A stretch of 8,385 bases of DNA from an uncultured Planctomycetaceae bacterium (GCA_937975745.1 CALJUK010000278.1:1-8385); one strand, 5' to 3'; positions 1-6,653 are shown, counted from the first letter of the stretch. The notes: a model not told the origin generated them from the sequence alone. Translations and numbers: made by a program.

Positions 1-23
1 CTGTTATGTTGTTTTCGGGCACG

Positions 24-51
24 AAAAAAGCCTGGAAATCACGGATCTGGC
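24..51 (-). terminator. Possible weak terminator after the cvpA-like gene
   Basis: Read on the minus strand, an imperfect stem (GCC..G / C..GGC, plus positions 30-51) is followed directly by six T residues (plus A24-A29). It lies about 60 bp downstream of the CvpA-like stop codon, where a terminator would be expected. The stem has mismatches and only about three strong pairs at its base, so it may not function. Positions 1-111 hold no other supportable gene. The only short minus-strand frame, starting at an ATG at position 84, closes after 26 codons and looks spurious. Confidence 0.25.
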
Positions 52-111
52 GCCGGCCTCTCCCGTGCGCCGCTCCGCGTACATCGGTCGTGCGTCGGCC
101 TCCCCCGCCAC

Positions 112-1188
112 TTACGAGGCACTCTTTTTCTGGGCAGCCGCAAGGGCCAGCTGACGTTGGATCCGATCATCCAGCGAGCTGAATTTGTTCGTCGTCGGAT
201 CGGGATCCGGTGGCTGGTTCAACAAGTCTGCGTGCCAGTCGGCCAACACGCCGTACCGCACTGACGGTGGCAGTTTCGCCAACGCCGAATCGATTTCCTG
301 AACGACGGCTTCCTGCGCATCCGGGTAGTCAGAAAAGACGGCGGCAATCTCCCGCAGCATCCGTTCCGATTCCGTCCGTTCGACTGTGGCCGGTTTGCCT
401 CGCAGCCACTCGGTCGCGACGAGCCGGATCAAACCAGGGACGCCCGTCTTCAACCGTTCGACCAGTTCGGGCCGATCCTCGGGAAGCGTATTCTCGATCG
501 CAATCCCGACGAGTTCTTCCAGCCGCTGATCGAACTGCACCGGGATCTCCTGAAGGACGTCGTCGATCTGCTCATCAGGAATCGGCGTCCGATTTGACGG
601 CCCCGTTGGTATTGATATCGAACCGCCGCCAGTCGATTTGGGTGGGGTTTCAATGTGGTCGTGATCGTGATGGACGAGTGAAGGCCTGGCCGCATCATCC
701 AGCTCGTGGATGTACGGTTCTAGCAGAGCGTGCAACTCAGACGGCATGACGGGATGGAGTCGATCCATCACAATGGCCGCCGCGTAACCGCTCCGCGTTA
801 GCAGAATCGTTTCCCGGGCAGGTTCCGAGAGTGTGACCAGAAAGAATGTCGCGACCAGACAGAAGACGGTCCCTTTGATCGCTCCGAACACAAATCCGAG
901 GTGCCGATCGAATTCGACGAACTGCGCCTTCTCGATCGATTTCCGCATGTTCTGCGCGATACTGAAACAGACGAAGGCGAAGATGGCATAAATGCCCAGC
1001 ATCGCCACCCAGCGATTGAGCGGGGCTTCCAGAGGCACGTGTGGGCTGAGGCCGACGGACAGCGTTCCCGCGAAGAGAAAACACATCACCAGCGTGCCGA
1101 TGACGGCCAATTGCCAGGTCAGCCCTTTCCTGGCACCACGATAGCCCGAATAGGCAATGACTCCGAGGACGAGCAAATCATAGAACAT
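112..1188 (-). CDS. CvpA family membrane protein with long C-terminal extension
   Basis: This is a 358-residue inner-membrane protein of the CvpA (colicin V production) family. In other bacteria the family is linked to envelope integrity and colicin V export, but its biochemical role is unclear. Hydrophobic segments are seen at about residues 3-15, 24-48, 58-79 and 97-120. The family signature FDRHLGFVFGAIKG lies at residues 93-106. CvpA proteins are usually about 160-200 residues. Here the membrane part ends near residue 165 and a soluble tail of about 190 residues follows. The tail opens with a His/Asp cluster (VHHDHDHIE, residues 172-180) and a Gly/Pro/Ser linker, then continues as charged, probably helical sequence. 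The ATG start is supported by AGGGAA nine bases upstream (plus 1198-1203). It is the last minus-strand gene in view, about 410 bp after dtd, so it probably has its own promoter. The family call is firm for the N-terminal half. The tail is not recognised. Confidence 0.85.
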   Translation of the reverse strand: MFYDLLVLGVIAYSGYRGARKGLTWQLAVIGTLVMCFLFAGTLSVGLSPHVPLEAPLNRWVAMLGIYAIFAFVCFSIAQNMRKSIEKAQFVEFDRHLGFVFGAIKGTVFCLVATFFLVTLSEPARETILLTRSGYAAAIVMDRLHPVMPSELHALLEPYIHELDDAARPSLVHHDHDHIETPPKSTGGGSISIPTGPSNRTPIPDEQIDDVLQEIPVQFDQRLEELVGIAIENTLPEDRPELVERLKTGVPGLIRLVATEWLRGKPATVERTESERMLREIAAVFSDYPDAQEAVVQEIDSALAKLPPSVRYGVLADWHADLLNQPPDPDPTTNKFSSLDDRIQRQLALAAAQKKSAS

Positions 1189-1520
1189 CGATCTGGCTTC
1201 CCTGGCCCATGTGCGAACGGTTCATCCCTGATGAATGGTTCCAGTCGGCCGAGATCGAAGAAGAATGTCTCGCGACGGACCGGTTCCACGTTCTCCAAAC
1301 CCTGGAGAGGCGGGAGTATATCGCCTCAGCGAATCTGTCTGAAGAGCATTTCGGCAGGGCGAGAAAGCAGGGGGCATCTACGCGTCAACACTTTGTCGCC
1401 TGAGGACCCGTTGTAAAACCGGTTGGTGGCGAACCTTCGGCCAGCATTTACAGGACCGGGACGAAGGGGAAGCACACAGAGGTGTGGGAACCGCTGCTAG
1501 AGCACGCTGCGCCTACAAAC
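1189..1520. other. Non-coding region upstream of the cvpA-like gene
   Basis: No convincing gene is found here. A 64-codon plus-strand frame (1209-1403) lacks a ribosome binding site and any recognisable motif. The stretch should hold the promoter of the CvpA-like gene, but no clear -35/-10 pair was found. Small symmetrical sequences are present. TTCAT-5 nt-ATGAA at 1221-1235 lies 33 bp before the cvpA-like start, where an operator could sit. The palindrome AACCGGTT is at 1417-1424. CCGCTG (1491-1496) can pair with CAGCGG (1520-1525) across a 23-nt loop. None is strong enough to name. Confidence 0.5.
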
Positions 1521-1602
1521 AGCGGCTTCTGGCGGCGTCATCTGCCTGATCTGCAGTCCGTTCGGCGTTCCAACGCTGCCACAATTGTCCGCCATGCGGA
1601 CT
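1521..1602 (-). repeat. Structured intergenic repeat, copy 1 (after dtd)
   Basis: This 82-nt sequence aligns without gaps to positions 3292-3373. By hand count, 59 of 82 positions match, and 26 of the 31 nearest the gene. It contains a perfect 6-bp hairpin GTCCGC-CAT-GCGGAC (1587-1601), whose last stem base is also the first plus-strand base of the dtd stop codon. An outer pairing GGCGGCG (1531-1537) with CGCTGCC (1574-1580) has one G-T wobble read on the plus strand. Inside it lies a small CTGC/GCAG hairpin (1542-1556). No T-run follows the 6-bp hairpin in the gene direction, so it is not a canonical intrinsic terminator. It may be a REP/MITE-like dispersed repeat or a 3' end element. Confidence 0.7.
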
Positions 1603-2050
1603 AAAACGTGCGACAGCTGTCGAGCAACAACGTCACCGGGCCGTCGTTGACGAGGGCCACATCCATGTGTGCCCGAAACTGGCCCGTCTCGACGGGGATG
1701 CCCTGCTCCCGCACACGTTCGACGAACAGCCCATAAAGCTGATTGGCCCGTTCGGGCTCAGCGGCGGCAACAAAACTGGGCCGACGCCCACGACGGCAAT
1801 CTCCCAACAAGGTGAACTGGCTGACGACCAGCAGGCTTCCGCCGATATCCGTCACCGCGAGATTCATTTTCCCCGCGTCATCTTCAAAAATCCTCAGGCC
1901 GACGATCTTCTCCGCCATCCAGTTGGCATCTTCGGGTGTATCGTCTTGGGCGACACCAAGCAGAATGAGAAGGCCGGACTCGATTGCCCCGACACATTCG
2001 CCGTCGACTGTGACACTGGCCTGGGAAACACGCTGCACGACAGCACGCAT
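1601..2050 (-). CDS. dtd: D-aminoacyl-tRNA deacylase
   Basis: DTD hydrolyses the ester bond of D-amino acids wrongly attached to tRNA, and also glycine on non-cognate tRNA such as tRNA-Ala, freeing the tRNA in the cytoplasm. The 149-residue product has the usual length. It opens with the family N-terminus MRAVVQRVSQASV, carries the SQFTL motif (residues 77-81) and ends with NDGPVT (135-140), which supplies the cross-subunit Gly-cisPro of the homodimer active site. The open frame extends 19 codons upstream. The ATG at 2050 is preferred because it gives the conserved N-terminus and has GGAG nine bases before it (plus 2060-2063). The gene follows thiO by 66 bp on the same strand and is probably co-transcribed with it. 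Its TAG stop lies at the edge of the hairpin of the adjacent repeat. Confidence 0.96.
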   Translation of the reverse strand: MRAVVQRVSQASVTVDGECVGAIESGLLILLGVAQDDTPEDANWMAEKIVGLRIFEDDAGKMNLAVTDIGGSLLVVSQFTLLGDCRRGRRPSFVAAAEPERANQLYGLFVERVREQGIPVETGQFRAHMDVALVNDGPVTLLLDSCRTF

Positions 2051-2116
2051 TGGGTCAAACTCCGTTTCGACGGACCAATCCCGGACTCGGCACGATGAAT
2101 GCGTCACAAGGGGGCA

Positions 2117-3238
2117 TTACGAGGGGGTGGTTCGTGTGGGTGAGAATCTTGACAGGTCGATGGTCGTCGGCTGATCGGTCAACAACTGCCGCACCAGCCG
2201 GCCCGTGATGGGAGACATCTGCAGGCCACCGCGAAAGTGCCCTGTCGCCATCGTCACGTTTGCGAACTCGGGAAGCCGCCCCAGATACGGTAGTCCGTCG
2301 ATTGTGCCAGGCCGCAACCCCGCCCAGGATTTCTCGAACTTCGCGTCTGCCAGATGTGGGACCAGCGAGAGGGCGAATTTCATCAAGCCCGCAACACCGC
2401 TGGCTGTGGTCTCTTTCAGAAAGCCGGCATCTTCTTCTGTCGCGCCGATCAACAACCGACCGTCTGGACGCGGCACGAGATATTCGCGTCCCAGTTCGAT
2501 GATATGCCGAACAGGCAGCCGCGCCATCGAGAGCAGCACAATCTGCCCACGGACCGGGACGATGGGAAGAGGTCTGCCACACTGCCGGGACAGTCCCCCG
2601 CTCCAGGCTCCGCTCGCAATAACAAACTCATCCGCCGCGTAAACATTTCCGGTGGCTGTCCGGACAGCCGTCACCCGACGCGCAACACGCTCGAAATTTT
2701 CGACCAGTTCTCCGGCAACCAGCCGCACGCCGGAATGGCTGCAGGCCGAGACGAGCGCCTTCAAGTGTTCCGGATTGCGAACCTGCGCGAGTTCGGGCAG
2801 GTACCAGGACTTCGTCTCTGGCGGGGATCTCAATTCAGGTTCGAGTGCCGCCAGTTCTTGCGGCGAAAGGGGCTGAACGGTAACCCCCTCCTCTTGAAAT
2901 TTGTCGACAGGCAGATCGCCGCCGTGGTCAACTTTTTCTGCCGACTGCGGCTGGAGGAAAAGCCCACCCGTCACGCGAAAGCCATTATCGATGCCGGTCG
3001 ACTCGCGGAGTTTCTCGCTGAGTTCCCGCCAAATCAGATGCGAGTGTCCCCGCAACTGGTCAAAAGGGTCCTTCGCCTTCGCGGGATTTCCGGGGGGCAG
3101 CATTCCGGCGCCGGCCCACGAGGCCTCGGCCCCCATCTGTCCCTTGTCGAGCACAGTCACTGCGGCTCCGGCCTGGGACATCTCATAGGCGATGGTGAGG
3201 CCGATGACACCGCCTCCCACCACAATCACATCCGACAT
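2117..3238 (-). CDS. thiO: Glycine oxidase ThiO (FAD-dependent)
   Basis: This is a 373-residue flavoenzyme of the D-amino-acid oxidase family. Glycine oxidase ThiO turns glycine into the imine/glyoxylate that feeds the thiazole ring of thiamine, and family members can also oxidise sarcosine and D-alanine. The FAD Rossmann motif GGGVIG is at residues 8-13, with an acidic strand end at D31. PVRGQ (228-232), YLVPRPDGRLLIGATEE (253-269), WAGLRPGT (305-312) and GHFRGGLQMSP (333-343) are typical of ThiO. Arg309 and Arg336 match the spacing of the two substrate-site arginines known in Bacillus subtilis ThiO (R302 and R329). A GGGGAA sequence a few bases upstream supports the ATG. No other thiamine gene is in the window. 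It lies 138 bp after the cytochrome gene and 66 bp before dtd. A general glycine/D-amino-acid oxidase role remains possible. Confidence 0.92.
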   Translation of the reverse strand: MSDVIVVGGGVIGLTIAYEMSQAGAAVTVLDKGQMGAEASWAGAGMLPPGNPAKAKDPFDQLRGHSHLIWRELSEKLRESTGIDNGFRVTGGLFLQPQSAEKVDHGGDLPVDKFQEEGVTVQPLSPQELAALEPELRSPPETKSWYLPELAQVRNPEHLKALVSACSHSGVRLVAGELVENFERVARRVTAVRTATGNVYAADEFVIASGAWSGGLSRQCGRPLPIVPVRGQIVLLSMARLPVRHIIELGREYLVPRPDGRLLIGATEEDAGFLKETTASGVAGLMKFALSLVPHLADAKFEKSWAGLRPGTIDGLPYLGRLPEFANVTMATGHFRGGLQMSPITGRLVRQLLTDQPTTIDLSRFSPTRTTPS

Positions 3239-3291
3239 GCTGTTTCCCCGGGCCGCAGCCAGCCTGACTCAATCGCGCTGCGCGGAAGTGT

Positions 3292-3373
3292 CGCGAGTTC
3301 CGGCGGCGCAACCAGACTGCTTTGCAGGCCATTGTGTGTCCAAACGCCGCCACAGTTGTGCGCCACGCGCACT
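3292..3373 (-). repeat. Structured intergenic repeat, copy 2 (after the cytochrome gene)
   Basis: This is the second copy of the 82-nt element at 1521-1602, in the same orientation relative to the upstream minus-strand gene. The hairpin GTGCGC-CAC-GCGCAC (3358-3372) lies four bases beyond the cytochrome stop codon. Compared with copy 1, the third stem pair has changed on both arms (C-G to G-C), which keeps it paired. The outer pairing GGCGGCG (3302-3308) with CGCCGCC (3345-3351) is perfect here, with an inner hairpin CTGC-TTT-GCAG. It fills most of the 138-bp space between the cytochrome gene and thiO, so it could affect read-through or mRNA stability between them. Confidence 0.7.
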
Positions 3374-3376
3374 CAG

Positions 3377-5386
3377 TTACTTCACCGAAGGCTTGTACCC
3401 AGCAGCAAACCCTTGCGCCAGAGCGCTGCGGCCGATGCCGTAAACGGTCTGCAGTGTCGACTCAACGTCGCCACCGTTCTGCAGCCGCGTAATGAACTGG
3501 GCGTACTTCTGCCCTCCCTGGGCTTGAATCATGAAGTCGACCAGCGTGAAACCAACAGCCGCTGCCGCCGTTGGCGAGAATCGATCGGCAAACAAGTCCT
3601 CCGGCCGCGTGATGCTCTTGGCGGCATCGGCTGCCAGATCGACAAGTCCGGCGTGATACGGGTTCGCGCCGGCCACCTGGGCCGCCATTGCCAATCCAGT
3701 TCCCCGAGCCGCCCAGTTAGGAAGTTGTGTCTCCTTGCGTTGCAAGAACGCCGTCGTGAGATGGTCGACCAGACTGATTCGCAGACTGGGAAACTCTTCC
3801 GTCGCTTGGTCGCCAACATCTTGCAATACCAGATAGGCATCCTCGTAGTTGGGGGTCACCATCGAATGCCCCACCATCTCGCCGGGCGCCTGGCGGTTCT
3901 GTAGCACCTGGTTGAACTCAGAGTAACCGAACCGGTCCTTTGAAACGAAGATTGTCAGCTTCCCCTTCCAGGCGGGGATGTTTTTTTCGCCGAACAAACT
4001 CCGCAGTGTCTTCAGGTGCTCTTTGGCCCACGTGTCGACTTCGGCCAAGCGGGTTGTCGAGACGTTGCCATACACGATGAACTCGTCGCTCTCGGCCAAC
4101 TCCGGCATCTCCGACTTCATCACATTCTGCCACTGGTCCTTGGTCCGTTGCATACGGAACTCGGCAAATTCCTTCGGCGTGAACTTCGCCAGCCTCTCGT
4201 TGAGAATCTGTTCCGGAGTTGGAACCAGAATGCGAATTGCTTCCTTGATTTCTTTGCCGTCGTACTTGGCCCCTTCCAGAATCCAGGTCTTCAAGTCTTC
4301 GGCGTTCTCCCGCTTCAACAACGCCTGACCGGGGGGCATTTTGATCGGGTCCTGCAGACCGACAAGCTGATACAAACGGCTTTCCTCCGGCTTGCCGGGA
4401 ACGATGACCGGGCCGCTCTCTCCCCCCCGCATCAGGTGTCCCGTTTTGTCCAGGTGGATCCCGCTGCGAGGATTGTTCGGGCCGTGGCAGCCAATGCACG
4501 TTTCCAACATCCAGGGGGCGATGTCCTTCTTGAACGAGACTTTCTCGGTTCCGTCCGCCATCGCGACCTTCACCGGCGGAAGCTCCGGCTTCTTCTCTTC
4601 GAGGCTGGCACCAATGGCGGCTGTTTCGTCCTCACCATCAAACTTGGCCCCCTGCGTGATCCACAGCGCGATCAATTCGATTTCTTCTCGTTCGAGCGCC
4701 TCGCCGCCGCGCGGCATGCGTCGCATCGGATTGGGATCGACCAGCTTCGCGATGATCAGGCTGCGCAACGGCACACCAATCAGAAGCAGCGGGCCGGTCT
4801 GCCCTCCCCGCTTCATCCCAGCAAAGGTGTCCAACCGAAGTCCCCCCCGGGCATCTTCACCGTGACACTGCAGGCACTTCTCTTTGAGGATCGGCGCGAT
4901 TTCTTTTTCGAAGCTGACACCGGTGTTGGCCCCCTTGGGCATGTCGGCATTGCGGCGGAGGGTGAGCGCTTTGCGGCGAAGTGCAATCAGCCGATTCACA
5001 CCAGTGAGAATTCTGTTATCGGGTTCCAGGCCGGCCTCCTTCGCAAACTTGGCCAGATTCTCTTCGGCCTGCTTGATTCCGGCTTCGGCTTCGTCAAGTT
5101 CCTTCTTGCGAATCTGCGTATTCACGTCGTCGAGCGATTCACGAATTTCGGACAGCTCTTTCAACTGCTCGCGCGAGAGACGCACTGTCTGGCCGACAAC
5201 CGACTGAGGGAATCCGATCCCGACAACGCAGGCCGCCAGAAACAGCCCGAGACCAATTCTGGACGACACGGCGCAAACGCGGGTTCGGTGGCCGCTGTTC
5301 CGGAAACAGATGGTCGGAAAACCGAGTTTCGAAAGGACCAACGCGTGCAGATGTGCGGCGAACGGCCCGAATCGGAAAGTGTTCAT
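3377..5386 (-). CDS. Secreted planctomycete-type cytochrome c protein with degenerate peptidase-like C-terminus
   Basis: This 669-residue protein is probably exported. A hydrophobic stretch at residues 44-60 resembles a signal peptide, ending near the SVVGQ sequence at 62-66. A helical, charged segment follows (about 70-145). Two planctomycete cytochrome C modules come next, each with a haem-binding CxxCH and a candidate axial methionine: CLQCH 171-175 with M224 in RRMPRGG, and CIGCH 297-301 with M350 in IKMPPGQ. Each ends in a WI-x-x-GAK(F/Y)DG motif. The C-terminal half (about 435-669) looks like a gluzincin (peptidase MA-like) domain: DHLTTAFL at 541-548 and LPNWAARG at 555-562 sit where active relatives have HExxH and WxxEG, so catalysis is unlikely. 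The ATG at 5386 has AGAAGG six bases upstream but leaves an unusually long 43-residue n-region. A GTG at 5269 (residue 40) would give a compact signal peptide but lacks a ribosome site. The function is unknown. Electron transfer or binding at the cell surface is inferred. Confidence 0.88.
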   Translation of the reverse strand: MNTFRFGPFAAHLHALVLSKLGFPTICFRNSGHRTRVCAVSSRIGLGLFLAACVVGIGFPQSVVGQTVRLSREQLKELSEIRESLDDVNTQIRKKELDEAEAGIKQAEENLAKFAKEAGLEPDNRILTGVNRLIALRRKALTLRRNADMPKGANTGVSFEKEIAPILKEKCLQCHGEDARGGLRLDTFAGMKRGGQTGPLLLIGVPLRSLIIAKLVDPNPMRRMPRGGEALEREEIELIALWITQGAKFDGEDETAAIGASLEEKKPELPPVKVAMADGTEKVSFKKDIAPWMLETCIGCHGPNNPRSGIHLDKTGHLMRGGESGPVIVPGKPEESRLYQLVGLQDPIKMPPGQALLKRENAEDLKTWILEGAKYDGKEIKEAIRILVPTPEQILNERLAKFTPKEFAEFRMQRTKDQWQNVMKSEMPELAESDEFIVYGNVSTTRLAEVDTWAKEHLKTLRSLFGEKNIPAWKGKLTIFVSKDRFGYSEFNQVLQNRQAPGEMVGHSMVTPNYEDAYLVLQDVGDQATEEFPSLRISLVDHLTTAFLQRKETQLPNWAARGTGLAMAAQVAGANPYHAGLVDLAADAAKSITRPEDLFADRFSPTAAAAVGFTLVDFMIQAQGGQKYAQFITRLQNGGDVESTLQTVYGIGRSALAQGFAAGYKPSVK

Positions 5387-5624
5387 AAAAAGCCTTCTCG
5401 CAATCCAAGTCTGCCCGGCTGTGAACGGTTGCTCGACAGCTGGAGTTCAGTTCGAATATCGAGTATATCGCGCCCCCCAAACACAGGAACACCCCCCTGC
5501 CCGTCTTCCCTGCCAAGATCCCGCGAACATCCGACAAGCGGCTGATCCTTCGGAGTTGACAAATGAGACCAAGAACGCGAAGGATGACAGCAGACTCGTG
5601 GCGAGAACTCCTCCGTCGGATGCA
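5387..5624. promoter_or_regulatory. Divergent promoter region between the cytochrome gene and larE
   Basis: This 238-bp space separates two divergent starts, so it must carry promoters for both. On the minus strand, TATACT (plus 5462-5467), 75 bp before the cytochrome ATG, resembles a -10 box, but no good -35 lies 17 bp upstream of it. It sits in an AT-rich patch with ATATCG repeated twice. On the plus strand, TTGACA at 5556-5561 matches a -35 consensus, but no matching -10 follows. Both are weak candidates. The right end also holds a short frame with a good ribosome site (5563-5661). Confidence 0.35.
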
Positions 5625-5661
5625 ATGCCTTCCAATGATCCTCGCATGGGAAAATCCGTGA
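5563..5661 (+). CDS. Possible 32-codon upstream ORF overlapping the larE start
   Basis: An ATG at 5563 has GGAG seven bases upstream (5552-5555), a better ribosome site than any seen for larE itself. It opens a 32-codon frame (MRPRTRRMTADSW...) that closes with TGA at 5659-5661. It is Arg-rich, resembles no known protein, and lies in the +1 frame relative to larE, running over both candidate larE start codons. It may be a leader peptide that couples or limits larE translation. It may also be chance. Confidence 0.2.
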   Translation: MRPRTRRMTADSWRELLRRMQCLPMILAWENP

Positions 5662-6527
5662 TCCTGCCGCCCAATGTCATCGCCAAGCGCGAACAACTGC
5701 TGCAATTCCTGTCGCAATGCGATCGTCTCGTTGTCGCGTTCTCCGGAGGCGTGGATAGTGCCGTCGTGGCCCAGGCGGCCTTCGTGGCCCGTGGCGAGAA
5801 CGCTGTCGCCGTCACCGCGGTCAGTCCCAGCCTCGCCAGCGGCGAAGCGGATGCCGCCGCCGAGATCGCCCGTCAGATCGGGATCAGCCATCGTTTTATT
5901 CAAACATCCGAGATGGCCGACCCCAACTACGTCCGCAATGCGGGAGATCGCTGTTACTACTGTAAGCAGGAGCTCTACTCGTCGCTGGACGATCTCTACC
6001 GCGACAGTCTGGCGACGGGCGGAGTCGTGGTGAACGGTGCCAACACCGACGATCTGGGAGACCACCGCCCGGGGATGCAGGCGGCGAAAAAGTTCGATGT
6101 GCGAAGCCCATTGATCGAGGCGAGTCTCTCGAAAGATGAGGTCCGGCTGCTGGCGAAAGACTGGAATCTGCCCGTCTGGGATAAACCCGCCAGCCCCTGT
6201 CTGTCCAGTCGCGTGGCTTACGGGCTCGAAGTGACGACCGAACGTCTCGCCCGGATTGATAAGGCCGAGCGGTACCTTCGCGAAAAATTGCAAATCCGCG
6301 AACTGCGAGTCCGGCACGAGGCGAACGACCTCGCCCGCATCGAACTGCCGATCGAGTCGCTTTCACTACTCGCCCACGCGGAGGATCGCGCGGACGTTGT
6401 CCGGGTGTTGCGAGATTTCGGCTTCCGTTTCGTCACAATCGATCTGGCAGGTTTTCGCTCGGGCAGTTTGAACGAGGCTCTCCCCACGGTCGAGCTGACC
6501 ATCGCCGCCAAATCACAGTCAACGTGA
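5625..6527 (+). CDS. larE: ATP-dependent sacrificial sulfur transferase LarE
   Basis: LarE is a PP-loop pyrophosphatase-family enzyme. It adenylates the carboxylates of pyridinium biscarboxylic acid mononucleotide and transfers sulfur to them, building the nickel-pincer nucleotide cofactor of lactate racemase and related LarA enzymes. From this start the protein is 300 residues. The PP-loop SGGVDS is at 40-45, GDRCYYCK at 107-114 (Cys110, Cys113), NGANTDD at 137-143, and KPASPCLSSR at 187-196 with Cys192 at the position of the sacrificial cysteine of Lactobacillus LarE. The frame is open far upstream, but homology begins only shortly before the PP-loop. ATG 5625 and ATG 5646 (293 residues) are both plausible, and neither has a good ribosome site. 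The gene is divergent from the cytochrome gene and alone on its strand. No larA, larB or larC is visible, so its partner enzymes lie elsewhere or its role differs. Confidence 0.92.
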   Translation: MPSNDPRMGKSVILPPNVIAKREQLLQFLSQCDRLVVAFSGGVDSAVVAQAAFVARGENAVAVTAVSPSLASGEADAAAEIARQIGISHRFIQTSEMADPNYVRNAGDRCYYCKQELYSSLDDLYRDSLATGGVVVNGANTDDLGDHRPGMQAAKKFDVRSPLIEASLSKDEVRLLAKDWNLPVWDKPASPCLSSRVAYGLEVTTERLARIDKAERYLREKLQIRELRVRHEANDLARIELPIESLSLLAHAEDRADVVRVLRDFGFRFVTIDLAGFRSGSLNEALPTVELTIAAKSQST

Positions 6528-6532
6528 GATTG

Positions 6533-6586
6533 AGTGCCCGAAACACACACACACAGTGACACAGTGCCCGAAACACACAGTGACAC
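6533..6586 (+). repeat. Imperfect CA-rich direct repeat downstream of larE
   Basis: Two tandem units begin with AGTGCCCGAAACACAC, at 6533 and 6563, and each ends with AGTGACAC. The first is 30 bp and contains six CA dinucleotides; the second is 24 bp with three. The length difference is thus in the CA run, as expected from slippage. The array starts six bases after the larE stop codon. A related sequence, GTGCCCGAAAACA followed by an A/C-rich end in ACAG, occurs on the minus strand at 22-1. Confidence 0.75.
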
Positions 6587-6653
6587 TGAGAAAAAACGAG
6601 CCGCTGTCAACAAACGACGGAACCTGGGGGACTGCAGGTCTCGGCCAGACGTG

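Noticed and set aside
1209..1403. 64-codon plus-strand frame in the gap before the cvpA-like gene
   Set aside because: It has no ribosome binding site and no recognisable motif, and it lies where the cvpA-like promoter should be. It cannot be excluded without conservation data.
2051..2107. 19-codon upstream extension of dtd
   Set aside because: The conserved DTD N-terminus begins at the ATG at 2050, which has its own GGAG site.
2354..3904. 516-codon plus-strand open frame
   Set aside because: It runs antisense through thiO and the end of the cytochrome gene, both with clear family motifs. Its sequence has no recognisable domain and looks like an antisense shadow in GC-rich DNA.
4016..5545. 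509-codon plus-strand open frame opposite the cytochrome gene
   Set aside because: It lies entirely antisense to the CxxCH protein and into the divergent spacer. No motif or ribosome site supports it.
5310..5624. Upstream extension of the larE frame
   Set aside because: The frame is open, but it overlaps the cytochrome start and its translation is unlike any LarE N-terminus. Family homology begins after 5646.
5139..6317. 392-codon minus-strand open frame opposite larE
   Set aside because: larE has intact family motifs in this stretch. The antisense product is low in recognisable structure and overlaps the cytochrome start.
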